Shown piece after piece: positions 8,836-17,607 of a stretch of 64,000 bases of DNA. Location: assembly GCA_964351865.1 (NCBI GenBank), contig CAYGPJ010000019.1, forward strand, positions 8,285 through 72,284, given 5' to 3'. The first letter of the stretch is position 1, and every line of letters starts with the position of its first letter. This stretch comes from JBCDJI01 sp964351865 (GTDB lineage Bacteria > Verrucomicrobiota > Verrucomicrobiia > Methylacidiphilales > JBCBYL01). Position numbers and translations under genes: made by a program. The notes under the pieces are model-generated. The model ran no database searches and was not told the DNA's origin. It saw nothing but the letters and a program-made list of their open reading frames with translations.

Positions 8836-9705
8836 ATGGCGGAATATCACACGGACGGCCCCTTGGCCGCTTATATGAAAGATATTAGATCGCTGCCTCT
8901 GATTTCCGTAAAGGAAGAAAAGGTGCTGGCCAGGCGTATTCAAAAAGGTGACGAAGCTGCTCGCGAAAAAATGATCAAGTCAAACCTTCGACTGGTCGTC
9001 AAAATTGCCCAGGACTACTCCAACTACGGACTACCGCTCGTCGATTTGATTTCGGAAGGAAATATCGGTCTGATGAAAGGAGTCGAACGGTTTGACCCTG
9101 AGCGCGGGGTTAAGTTCAGCACCTATGCTGCATGGTGGATCAAACAAGGTATAAAAAGAGCCCTGGCGAATCAGAGTAAAACCATTCGCCTGCCCGTGCA
9201 CCTGGTCGACAAACTCTCGCGCATGCGCCGCATCTCGGCTCAACTCACGGAAGAACTCGGGCGCGAACCGGAAGATGAAGAACTCGCTGAAGAACTCTCA
9301 CTACCGGTCAAAAAAATCGCGCAACTCCGCCGTGTTTCAATGCGACCTGCCAGCCTGAACCACCTCGTCGGTGATGAAGATTCCACCGAATTGGGAGATC
9401 TGATTGCAGATGAACGCGTGGATTATCCCGCTGATGTGATGACGACCAACACCCTTAATGATTCTATCTTAGATCTCTTGCCTATTCTGGATGCGCGAGA
9501 AAGAAAGATTTTGGAAATGCGCTTTCCTATGGATGGTTCCAAGCCCATGACATTGGAAGACATCGGTGCTAAAATGAAAGTCACCCGCGAGAGAATCCGC
9601 CAGTTACAGAATCAAGCGTTGAAAAAAATAAAAGCCGAGTTAGACAAAATGGACAAACAGGGTGCCACCAAGCCTACGTCACGTAAAAGAAAGTCGAAAA
9701 AATGA
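8836..9705 (+). CDS. RNA polymerase sigma factor, RpoD/SigA family (short, group-2 type)
   Basis: A 289-residue sigma-70 protein with region 1.2 (PLAAYMKDIRSLPLISVKEE), region 2 (LISEGNIGLMKGVERFDP, FSTYAAWWIKQGIKRAL), region 3 and region 4 helix-turn-helix (TLEDIGAKMKVTRERIRQLQ). It lacks region 1.1 and the non-conserved insert of full-size RpoD, so it is either a small primary-like sigma or a group-2 alternative sigma. The C-terminus is a basic tail (TSRKRKSKK). The stop overlaps the apt start in an ATGA arrangement, which suggests translational coupling. Confidence 0.9.
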   Translation: MAEYHTDGPLAAYMKDIRSLPLISVKEEKVLARRIQKGDEAAREKMIKSNLRLVVKIAQDYSNYGLPLVDLISEGNIGLMKGVERFDPERGVKFSTYAAWWIKQGIKRALANQSKTIRLPVHLVDKLSRMRRISAQLTEELGREPEDEELAEELSLPVKKIAQLRRVSMRPASLNHLVGDEDSTELGDLIADERVDYPADVMTTNTLNDSILDLLPILDARERKILEMRFPMDGSKPMTLEDIGAKMKVTRERIRQLQNQALKKIKAELDKMDKQGATKPTSRKRKSKK

Positions 9706-10259
9706 GCCATCGCTATCATAACATGTCAGGATTTAAGAGCACAGCGGAACGCTTAAAAGCAGCGATTCGGGATGTAGAAGACTTCCCCCAGAAAGGGGTG
9801 GTATTCAAAGACATCAGCCCCGTCCTGCAAGACCATCAACTCTTTCGTCTGGTGACCAGCATGTTCAACGACCGTTACCAACGGCGGCAGATCGATACCA
9901 TTATGGGCATTGATGCCCGTGGATTTATTTTTGCGGCCCCGCTAGCCTATGTGTTGGGCTGCGGTTTAACCATGGTGCGCAAAAAAGGAAAACTCCCCTA
10001 CGACTGTCTGGAAGCCTCTTACGATTTGGAATACGGCAGTAACGTGATCGAAATTCACAAAGATGCCATCAAACCCGGCAGCCGTGTACTGATCATGGAT
10101 GATGTATTGGCCACAGGCGGCACCCTCAAAGCAGCCGTAGATTTAGCTAAGGAACTACAAGGGGAAATCGTGGAAGTCGCAGTATTTATCGAGTTGAGCT
10201 TTCTCGAAGGACGTAAACAAATTCCCGACGTTCCGATTTTTCCGCTGATTACTTATTAA
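9702..10259 (+). CDS. apt: Adenine phosphoribosyltransferase
   Basis: Salvages adenine to AMP using PRPP. The 185-residue protein has the Apt start region AAIRDVEDFPQKGVVFKDISP and the PRPP-binding loop VLIMDDVLATGGTLKAA near residues 125-140, with conserved IDARGFIFAAPLAY. The ATG at 9702 overlaps the sigma-factor stop; a second in-frame ATG at 9723 (MSGFKSTAER) gives 178 residues and fits the family start equally well. It ends 18 bp from the uvrB stop on the other strand. Confidence 0.93.
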   Translation: MSHRYHNMSGFKSTAERLKAAIRDVEDFPQKGVVFKDISPVLQDHQLFRLVTSMFNDRYQRRQIDTIMGIDARGFIFAAPLAYVLGCGLTMVRKKGKLPYDCLEASYDLEYGSNVIEIHKDAIKPGSRVLIMDDVLATGGTLKAAVDLAKELQGEIVEVAVFIELSFLEGRKQIPDVPIFPLITY

Positions 10260-10277
10260 GTCATCAGCACAACCTCG

Positions 10278-12314
10278 TTACTTCGATTTCTTTTTGCGGT
10301 AGCTCACGCTTTTTTTCTGAGTAGACTTCTGATTGCGATCAGATCCCATGCCAGCGGCTGATTTTAGAGCCTCGATTTGATCACGATAAAGAGCCGCTTT
10401 TTCAAAGTCCAAACGCTCAGATGCCACTACCATGTCCTGCTCCAACTCACGAATCGTATCCAGCACGTCCATATCCTGATGTGCTTTCGATGCAATCGCT
10501 TGATCAGGGTTATTCGATGCCACCATGACATGCAAGCTCTCCTGAATACCACGCTTGACCGACCTGGGCGTAATGCCGTGCTGCTGGTTATAAGCGATCT
10601 GCTTTTCTCGCCGATATTTGGTGACCTCCAGCAATTTTTCAATCGATTGGGTCCGATGGTCAGCAAACAGAATGACCTGCCCATTGACATGACGTGCGGC
10701 TCTGCCTGCCGTCTGGATCAATGCGGTTTCTGAGCGCAGAAATCCCTCCTTATCGGCATCCAGAATGGCCACTAACGAGACTTCCGGCAGATCAAGCCCC
10801 TCCCTGAGCAAGTTGATGCCTACCAATATATCAAATTCCCCCGCACGCAGCGATCTAAGGATTTCCACCCGTTCGATCGCCCCTACTTCCGAGTGGATGT
10901 ATTGAACCTTCAGTCCCGCATCTCGCAAATAATCGGTTAAATCTTCCGCTGTCCGCTTCGTCAACGTGGTCACCAGTACCCGCTCTCCGCGCTCAATACG
11001 CTTACGTGACTCCGCCATGACTTCGTCAATCTGGCCTTTCAGCGGCTTCATGATGATTTCAGGATCAAGCAGTCCTGTCGGACGAATGATCTGCTCAATC
11101 ACATCATCTCCGGCCTTGTTTTTTTCATATGCTGCCGGTGTAGCCGATACATAGACGATTTGATCCAGCGTTTTCTCAAACTCCTCAAAATTCAACGGCC
11201 GATTATCCAGCGCCGAAGGCAAACGAAAGCCATGCTCAACCAAGACAGTCTTACGCGAACGGTCTCCTGCATACATCCCACCGACTTGAGGCACCGTCGT
11301 ATGTGACTCATCAATCACACAGAGAAAATCATCCGGGAAAAAATCAATCAATGTATAAGGACGTGCCCCCGGCCGCCGGCCGCTCAAGTGTCTGGAATAA
11401 TTTTCAATCCCTGAACAGAAACCCATTTCCTGCATCATCTCGATGTCATAAGTCGTTCGCATCTTGATACGCTGCGCTTCCAGCAACTTGCCCGCTTTTT
11501 CCAGTTCGTGCACGCGCGCGTCCAGTTCTTCCCTGATGGCAGTCACTGCCCCCCGCATTTTATCATGCGGCGTCACAAAATGACGGGCAGGAAAAACAAT
11601 TTCCTGTGTCAGGTTTTCCTGCACCTCACCGGTCAGGACATCAATCCGACTGACACGCTCTACCTCATCACCAAAAAATTCAACACGTAACCCATCTTCA
11701 CGATAGGCAGGGCACAATTCCACTACGTCCCCGCGCACTCGAAATTTTCCTCGGGTCAGGTCAAAGTCATTTCGCTCATATTGAACTTCCACCAGTTGCC
11801 CCAATAAGTCCTCGCGTGTCATCCGCTCACCCACCCGAATCGGAATCACCATATTTTCGTAATCATCAGGCGACCCCAATCCGTAGATGCAAGAGACACT
11901 CGCGACTACAATCACGTCCTTACGCGTCAGCAGCGAACTAGTTGCAGATAACCGCAATCGCTCGATCTCCTCATTGATACTGGAATCTTTTTCAATGTAG
12001 GTATCCGTCCGCGGAATGTAGGCTTCCGGCTGATAATAATCGAAGTAGCTCACAAAATACTCCACGGCATTATCCGGGAAAAAACCCTTGAATTCGCTGT
12101 AGAGCTGGGCGGCTAATGTTTTGTTGTGTGAAATAACCAGTGTCGGTTTGTTCAAGCGAGCGATCGCATTAGCCACCGTAAAGGTCTTTCCCGAACCCGT
12201 TACTCCCAGCAGCACACTGTCGCGCTCACCTGCCAGCAATCGCTGATTGAGTGCTTTAATCGCCTCTGGTTGATCTCCCGCTGGCTGATAATCGGACTTT
12301 AATTGAAATTCCAT
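10278..12314 (-). CDS. uvrB: UvrABC system protein B (excinuclease helicase subunit)
   Basis: Damage-verifying helicase of nucleotide excision repair, which loads UvrC at lesions. The 678-residue protein has Walker A GVTGSGKT (37-44), the beta-hairpin region YFVSYFDYYQPEAYIPRTD, the DEAD-box variant VIDESHTT and the helicase motif QTAGRAARH. It ends with a UVR domain (LEQDMVVASERLDFEKAALYRDQIEAL) that binds UvrC. Length is normal for the family. The extreme C-terminus is a short lysine-rich tail (YRKKKSK). The start ATG at 12312-12314 lies 43 bp from the divergent SET gene. Confidence 0.97.
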   Translation of the reverse strand: MEFQLKSDYQPAGDQPEAIKALNQRLLAGERDSVLLGVTGSGKTFTVANAIARLNKPTLVISHNKTLAAQLYSEFKGFFPDNAVEYFVSYFDYYQPEAYIPRTDTYIEKDSSINEEIERLRLSATSSLLTRKDVIVVASVSCIYGLGSPDDYENMVIPIRVGERMTREDLLGQLVEVQYERNDFDLTRGKFRVRGDVVELCPAYREDGLRVEFFGDEVERVSRIDVLTGEVQENLTQEIVFPARHFVTPHDKMRGAVTAIREELDARVHELEKAGKLLEAQRIKMRTTYDIEMMQEMGFCSGIENYSRHLSGRRPGARPYTLIDFFPDDFLCVIDESHTTVPQVGGMYAGDRSRKTVLVEHGFRLPSALDNRPLNFEEFEKTLDQIVYVSATPAAYEKNKAGDDVIEQIIRPTGLLDPEIIMKPLKGQIDEVMAESRKRIERGERVLVTTLTKRTAEDLTDYLRDAGLKVQYIHSEVGAIERVEILRSLRAGEFDILVGINLLREGLDLPEVSLVAILDADKEGFLRSETALIQTAGRAARHVNGQVILFADHRTQSIEKLLEVTKYRREKQIAYNQQHGITPRSVKRGIQESLHVMVASNNPDQAIASKAHQDMDVLDTIRELEQDMVVASERLDFEKAALYRDQIEALKSAAGMGSDRNQKSTQKKSVSYRKKKSK

Positions 12315-12357
12315 GAGTCTTTTTGAACATACACCTATACTGACTTGAGGAAAGTTT

Positions 12358-12795
12358 ATGAATGCGTATGGTACGCGCTTTATGGAACGACCTGCCGAAA
12401 GCCTTTTTGTGCATCCCGCCCTCTATGTGATGCCCTGCGAATATGGATTGGGAGTCTTTTCCGATGCTTTGATCCCCGCTAATACCATGCTGGAGGAATG
12501 TCATTGGATTAAGTATAAGCGCGACGACTGTAGCAGCCCACAGCTCAACGACTATGTTTATGAAGTCACCGACGACCCGAATGCCTCGGAGGAGGAAACC
12601 GGTTACAATGCGATGGTTCTGGGCTTCGGCAGCATCTATAATCACTCATTCGATAACAACGCCCAATATCTCTTCGATGAGGAAAAAAATGTCTTTGTCT
12701 ATCAGTCCACGCGGGACATTCAACCCGGCGAACAAATCTGCATCTCTTATGGTGAAAAGTGGTGGGATACCCGTAACGCTAAATCTGACTGCTAA
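12358..12795 (+). CDS. Small SET-domain protein (putative lysine methyltransferase)
   Basis: This 145-residue protein is essentially one SET domain. The N-terminal GLGVFSDALIPANTMLEE matches the SET start. FGSIYNHSFDNNAQY carries the cofactor-binding NHS motif, and PGEQICISYGEKWW is the C-terminal catalytic GE-x-YG motif. SET proteins transfer methyl groups from S-adenosylmethionine to lysines; compact bacterial ones are sporadic and of unknown target. No pre-SET cysteine cluster is visible. It lies alone between uvrB and recG, and its stop is 16 bp from the recG stop. Confidence 0.85.
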   Translation: MNAYGTRFMERPAESLFVHPALYVMPCEYGLGVFSDALIPANTMLEECHWIKYKRDDCSSPQLNDYVYEVTDDPNASEEETGYNAMVLGFGSIYNHSFDNNAQYLFDEEKNVFVYQSTRDIQPGEQICISYGEKWWDTRNAKSDC

Positions 12796-12811
12796 TCGTA
12801 AAAAAAACGCT

Positions 12812-14833
12812 CTACCCTCCCAAACTGACTTCGCCTTCACGCAGGAAGGGGTTGACTCGCTTTCGCAAGCCGGCGTGCCGCGCCAGTTCGGGGTCTTCAT
12901 CTAGAATCTGTTGCGCCAATCGCCGACAGGAATCAATCATATCCATATCTTTCACCAGATTGACGATTTTAAGCGGAAAACCACTTTGTTCGGTCCCCAG
13001 TATATCGCCGGGGCCGCGAATCTGCAGATCGGCTTCGGATATTTCAAAGCCGTCACCGGTCTGCTCCATCACCTCCAGCCGTTTCCAACCATCTTCATTT
13101 TTAGGTTCACCCACCAGCACACAATACGCCTGATCCGCACCACGTCCGACTCGACCTCTTAACTGATGTAGCTGGGCCAATCCGAAGCGCTCCGCATTTT
13201 CGATGACCATCAAGCTGGCGTTCGGATTATCCACCCCGACCTCAATGACCGAGGTCGCAACCATCACTGCATATTTACCTTTTTTAAATTCCTGCATGCG
13301 CCGGTTCTTTTCTTCAGGTTCCAGCTTACCGTGTAGCATCACCACTTGATCGTCCCCAAAGACGACTTTCAATTCCGCAAAAGCCTGCTGCACCGACTTG
13401 GCATCCAGTTTCTCGGATTCTTCCAACAAAGGATAGACTACATAGGCTTGTCGTCCTTCCGCCGCCTCTTTTTTGACAAATTTCCAGACCTTCTTCAGAT
13501 CCTTGCGCGCTCGCAGCACCGTTTTGACTGTTTTCCGTCCGGGCGGCAATTCATCCAGCACCGAGACATCCAAATCTCCGTAGTAGGTCAGACAGAGGGT
13601 GCGCGGGATCGGGGTAGCCGTCATCACCAGTAAATCGGGGTGATGCCCCTTCTGCATCAGTGCCTGCCGTTGAGCCACCCCAAATTTATGCTGCTCATCA
13701 ATAACCCCCAACCCCAGATTCTCCAAGACGGCTCCCTGCTGAATCAACGCATGGGTGCCCACATAGATCGTCTTACCCACTGGAAAGAGTGATTCACCTG
13801 CAGCGACTGAGGCAGGCTTTGAGGTGCGAGTCCATAGCACCACCTCGATTCCCAGCGGCGCCAGCATCTTGCTTAAATTTTCATGATGCTGTCGTGCCAG
13901 CGTCTCGGTCGGTGCCAGCAGAGCGCCGTTGCGCCCGGACTCCAGACATCGAATCAGGGCATAGGCAGCTACCACCGTCTTACCAGATCCGACATCACCC
14001 TGAATCAAGCGGTGCATCGGATGCGACAAAGCCAGGTCTTCATCGATTTCCCCAAACACTCGATCCTGCGCACCAGTCGGTTGAAATCCGAGTTGATCCA
14101 GAAAATCCGGCACCAGATCCTGCACCGGAGCGGGTCGTTCCTTGCGTTGCCGAATAATCTTCTGACGCCTTACCGACATCACCGTCTGCATCACCAGCAG
14201 TTCGTCATGAGCCAGCCGTTTGCGGGCAGGTTCGACATCTTCCAAGGTCTCCGGAAAATGGATTTTACGCACGGCTTCCACTCGCGACATGAATTTCTCC
14301 GGCACCGGATAAAACTCAGGCACCCGCAGATCTGCCGCAAACAGTTCCGCATAGATCAGACTGCGCACGGTTTTCTGATGGACTCCAGCGACCAGTGGAT
14401 AGACAGGAGTCACGCGACTGAGATGGATGCGCGGCTCATCTTCTTTTTTGATCACTTCATACTCAGGATGAATCAGTCGGCGACCGTTCTTATTTTCGCT
14501 GATCTTGCCGTAAACGATGACTTGGTCGCCTTCTTTGAAGACGTTCTTCATGAACGGCATATTAAACCAGGTCAGGCCCAGTTCCTGTAGAAAGCCTTCC
14601 GGCTGCAGCGTGACTTCAAAGACACTGCGCCCCCCGCGCCAGCGACTGGATTTGGTGGCGAGCACTTCTCCTCGCACGGTGACATGACGGTCCACCTCAC
14701 ACAGAAAAGGGTCTTGCCATTGTGAACGGTCTTCATAACGACGCGGGAAATGAGCTAATAGCTCACGGGCTGACTTATAGCCCAATTTGGTCCAGACGTC
14801 GTGAGCTGATCCCTTTCCCGCAGGCACTGGCAC
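12812..14833 (-). CDS. recG: ATP-dependent DNA helicase RecG
   Basis: Branch-migrating helicase that regresses stalled forks and resolves recombination intermediates. The 673-residue protein has the N-terminal wedge/OB region, Walker A IQGDVGSGKTVVAAYAL, DEQH-type motif GVIDEQHKFGVAQRQ, ATPIPRTL, SVIEVGVDNPNA and QLRGRVGRG, all in RecG order. The GTG at 14831-14833 abuts the recJ stop codon directly, so recJ and recG form a tight operon; a second in-frame GTG lies two codons further in. Length is close to the family norm. Confidence 0.96.
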   Translation of the reverse strand: MPVPAGKGSAHDVWTKLGYKSARELLAHFPRRYEDRSQWQDPFLCEVDRHVTVRGEVLATKSSRWRGGRSVFEVTLQPEGFLQELGLTWFNMPFMKNVFKEGDQVIVYGKISENKNGRRLIHPEYEVIKKEDEPRIHLSRVTPVYPLVAGVHQKTVRSLIYAELFAADLRVPEFYPVPEKFMSRVEAVRKIHFPETLEDVEPARKRLAHDELLVMQTVMSVRRQKIIRQRKERPAPVQDLVPDFLDQLGFQPTGAQDRVFGEIDEDLALSHPMHRLIQGDVGSGKTVVAAYALIRCLESGRNGALLAPTETLARQHHENLSKMLAPLGIEVVLWTRTSKPASVAAGESLFPVGKTIYVGTHALIQQGAVLENLGLGVIDEQHKFGVAQRQALMQKGHHPDLLVMTATPIPRTLCLTYYGDLDVSVLDELPPGRKTVKTVLRARKDLKKVWKFVKKEAAEGRQAYVVYPLLEESEKLDAKSVQQAFAELKVVFGDDQVVMLHGKLEPEEKNRRMQEFKKGKYAVMVATSVIEVGVDNPNASLMVIENAERFGLAQLHQLRGRVGRGADQAYCVLVGEPKNEDGWKRLEVMEQTGDGFEISEADLQIRGPGDILGTEQSGFPLKIVNLVKDMDMIDSCRRLAQQILDEDPELARHAGLRKRVNPFLREGEVSLGG

Positions 14834-16486
14834 TTACCACCTCCAGTCAACCACCCGGAAACAGGGCGCCCGGGTGAAATCATCCATTTCCCAATGCCCG
14901 GCCAGATCGAACTGCTGGGCAGGAAGTTTGCCATCACACATACCAAATGCCACCACATCAAAACGAACGTCCGCACACTCTGCCCGAAAACGGACATGAT
15001 TTTTACCAAAAAATTTAGGACGGCCCGCCACTTTAACCCCCTCTACCGCAAAAACGGGCATCGCATTGCTCTGTCCAAAGGGTTGCATCTTACCCAGTTC
15101 CTGCGCCAGCTCCTGCTGCAACAACTCTCCCGGCAACTGCACATCAATGTCCAGTGACTCTCGATAGCGCTCCGGATCTGTATTATCCACGAACCACTGA
15201 TTCAGCGATTGCTGGAACGCGGGGATCTTGTCCTCGTCAATTTCAATCCCTGCCGCCATGGCATGTCCGCCGAATCCAACCAGATAATCCTGATGTTCGC
15301 GCAACGCATCCATCAGCGAACACCCTTTGATGCTGCGTCCACTGCCCTTGCCCTTACCATCTTCATCGATACTGATCACCACCGTGGGCCGATACCAGAT
15401 CCGCTGCAGTCGTGAAGCAACGATACCGATCACCCCCTGATGCCAGTTGCGGGAAGCCACCACAATGCAGCCGGACTTCATCGCATCCGGTTGAGCTTCC
15501 ACCATCACCCGCGCTTCTTCAAAAACCGTATATTCCACCTTCTGACGTTCGCGGTTGAGATTGTCCAGCATCTCTGCCAATTCGCGTCCGCGCTGGGCGT
15601 CCTGAGTAGTGAGCAAGCGCCAACCTTCCTTGGCAGAGGTCAGCCGACCACTGGCATTCAGCCGCGGACCCAGCAGAAAACCAACCGTCGACGGCATCGG
15701 CTTGCGCTTCACGCCAGCCACCCGCATCAACTCGCGCAGTCCGACATGATCCGTCTGGCCAAGTTGCATTAACCCGTAGTGCACCATGATGCGATTATCA
15801 CCGCGTAACGGCACCAGATCAGAAATCGTTCCCAGCGCTACCAGATCCAGATGCCCCTTCAGATCAAAGGCGTCCGGTTGCTGCATAATCTTCATAAAGG
15901 CATGGATGAACTTGAACACCAGGCCAACCGTCGCCAGATCATGGTCGTGCTCCGACCGCTGCGGATTCACGAAAGCATCAGCAGGTGGCAATTCTTCCGG
16001 TAACTCGTGGTGATCGATAATCACCACATCAATTCCCTGCTCCTTCAACCAAGTAACTTCCTTCACGTTGGTAGTGCCGCAATCCAGACACATCACCAAC
16101 GAGGGCTTGATCTTCTTCATCGCCCGCTCCAGTGCTTCATGGCTAAGGCCATAACCTTCTGAGAAGCGCCGCGGAATTAAAACTCTCACTTTAGCTCCCA
16201 TCTGGGATAAGAAGCGATACATCAGTGCACCGCTTGACATGCCATCGACATCATAGTCCGAGAAGATCAGGATCGGCTGTTTTTCACGCAGCGCCTGATC
16301 CACCCGATTGACTGCCTGCTCCATATCTGGAATGCGGCAGGGGTCCGCTAAATTCTTCAGTTTAGGGTTAAGGAACTCACTGACCTGGGCTTCATTAGCG
16401 AACTCCTTGCTAGCCAACAACGTACGAATTACTTCACTCGTAGAGTGATACGCCTTTCCATTGTTAACTGAGTTCCAAACCTTCAT
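14834..16486 (-). CDS. recJ: Single-stranded-DNA-specific exonuclease RecJ
   Basis: 5'-to-3' single-strand DNA exonuclease used in recombination and mismatch repair. From the ATG at 16484-16486 (MKVWNSVNNGKAYH) it has 550 residues with the DHH phosphoesterase motifs IFSDYDVDGMSSG, LDCGTTN and IIDHHELP, then the DHHA1 motif GFGGHAMAAG and a C-terminal OB domain. An in-frame upstream start at 16549 would add 21 residues but overlaps the small gene at 16464-16685 more deeply. It abuts recG downstream. Confidence 0.95.
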   Translation of the reverse strand: MKVWNSVNNGKAYHSTSEVIRTLLASKEFANEAQVSEFLNPKLKNLADPCRIPDMEQAVNRVDQALREKQPILIFSDYDVDGMSSGALMYRFLSQMGAKVRVLIPRRFSEGYGLSHEALERAMKKIKPSLVMCLDCGTTNVKEVTWLKEQGIDVVIIDHHELPEELPPADAFVNPQRSEHDHDLATVGLVFKFIHAFMKIMQQPDAFDLKGHLDLVALGTISDLVPLRGDNRIMVHYGLMQLGQTDHVGLRELMRVAGVKRKPMPSTVGFLLGPRLNASGRLTSAKEGWRLLTTQDAQRGRELAEMLDNLNRERQKVEYTVFEEARVMVEAQPDAMKSGCIVVASRNWHQGVIGIVASRLQRIWYRPTVVISIDEDGKGKGSGRSIKGCSLMDALREHQDYLVGFGGHAMAAGIEIDEDKIPAFQQSLNQWFVDNTDPERYRESLDIDVQLPGELLQQELAQELGKMQPFGQSNAMPVFAVEGVKVAGRPKFFGKNHVRFRAECADVRFDVVAFGMCDGKLPAQQFDLAGHWEMDDFTRAPCFRVVDWRW

Positions 16487-16685
16487 GTAATGTAACAAAG
16501 TAGGTGAATTCACCCGATACAGCAACCTCAGCGATGCGATGAGGACCACTTTTATCCTGGTTTTTGGCAGCTAAACAGAAATCAACATCACCTGAATCTT
16601 TATTTTCGCAAATAACGGCAATATCAATACTCCCTACACCTTCCTGCAATACCGCTTGCATTTGCCGCAATAATAGACCTTGCAT
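16464..16685 (-). CDS. Small hypothetical protein upstream of recJ
   Basis: A 73-residue open frame from an ATG at 16683-16685, overlapping the recJ start by 23 bp. The sequence MQGLLLRQMQAVLQEG... and IAVICENKDSGDVDF alternates hydrophobic and charged residues like a small beta-rich globular protein. It fills an otherwise empty gap of about 230 bp between recJ and prmC. I do not recognise the family. It would be the first gene of the recJ-recG operon and may be translationally coupled to recJ. It could also be a chance frame. Confidence 0.45.
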   Translation of the reverse strand: MQGLLLRQMQAVLQEGVGSIDIAVICENKDSGDVDFCLAAKNQDKSGPHRIAEVAVSGEFTYFVTLHEGLELS

Positions 16686-16718
16686 TAACCCACTTCAAAC
16701 CGGATTCTAACTCCACCC

Positions 16719-17543
16719 ATGACCCTGCTTGAATTACTGGATAAAACCACCGAATTTCTCACCAAAAAGAAGATCGATTCTCCCCGCTTTCAAGTCGAAT
16801 GCCTGGTCGCTCACGTGCTGCAGAAAAAACGTATGACACTTTACGTGGAATTTGAACGTCCGATGCAGGATGCCGAACTCGATCAACTCCGCCCGCTGGT
16901 CAAACGCCGCGCAGAAGGCGAGCCGCTGCAACACATCCTTGGCGATACCGAATTTTACGGCCTGCGTATCAAATGCTCACCCGCCGCGCTGATCCCACGC
17001 CCGGAAACGGAAGTGCTCGTGGAAAAGGTTCTCGATACCTTGGAAAAAAAACCGGCCGGCACCTTGGTCGACATCGGCACCGGCACCGGCTGCATCGCAC
17101 TCGCCTGCGCCGCTCATCTACCGGAATGGAAAATCACCGGCCTCGACATCTCCCCTGACGCCTTGGCGCTGGCAGCGGAAAATGCTGAGTTGCATCCCGA
17201 GATCAATGTCAACTGGCAGCACAGCGACTTACTAGCCGAATGGGAAGCAGCACCGGACGCCATCGTTGCTAATCTGCCTTACCTGACTGCGGTTGAAATG
17301 GAATCGTTGCAAAAAGAAGTCACCTACGATCCTGATCTGGCGCTAGCCGGTGGCAGGGATGGGCTCGACCTGATCCGCAAACTCTGCGGCAGTATCCCCA
17401 GCGAGACCCGCTTCTGTTTTCTGGAAGCCGGTATCGATCACCATCAGGAACTTCATCAGTTATTGAGTGAGGCAGGCTTTACTGAAATAGAAGTCTTCGC
17501 AGATCTGAACGGACATAAACGCTTTGCAGCAGGTAGACGATAA
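16719..17543 (+). CDS. prmC: Release factor glutamine methyltransferase PrmC (HemK)
   Basis: Methylates the GGQ glutamine of release factors RF1 and RF2. The 274-residue protein has the helical N-terminal domain (LLDKTTEFLTKKKIDSPR), the hinge IPRPETEVLVEKVL and the SAM motif LVDIGTGTGCIALACA. The substrate motif near residue 190 reads VANLPYL, with Leu where most PrmC proteins have Pro (NPPY). The rest of the family pattern is intact, so function is probably retained. It is divergent from the small gene before recJ, with 33 bp between them. Confidence 0.92.
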   Translation: MTLLELLDKTTEFLTKKKIDSPRFQVECLVAHVLQKKRMTLYVEFERPMQDAELDQLRPLVKRRAEGEPLQHILGDTEFYGLRIKCSPAALIPRPETEVLVEKVLDTLEKKPAGTLVDIGTGTGCIALACAAHLPEWKITGLDISPDALALAAENAELHPEINVNWQHSDLLAEWEAAPDAIVANLPYLTAVEMESLQKEVTYDPDLALAGGRDGLDLIRKLCGSIPSETRFCFLEAGIDHHQELHQLLSEAGFTEIEVFADLNGHKRFAAGRR

Positions 17544-17571
17544 CAGAAACGAAAACAGAAACAGAAACAGA
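17542..17571 (+). repeat. A-rich microsatellite-like repeat (AACAGA-type)
   Basis: Imperfect short repeats of ACAGAAAC run between the prmC and carboxypeptidase stops. They form a purine-rich strand of about 30 bases, with no hairpin. Confidence 0.6.
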
Positions 17572-17607
17572 TAACCCCATAAAAGCCAAGCGAACCTGGT
17601 AGCCTGC

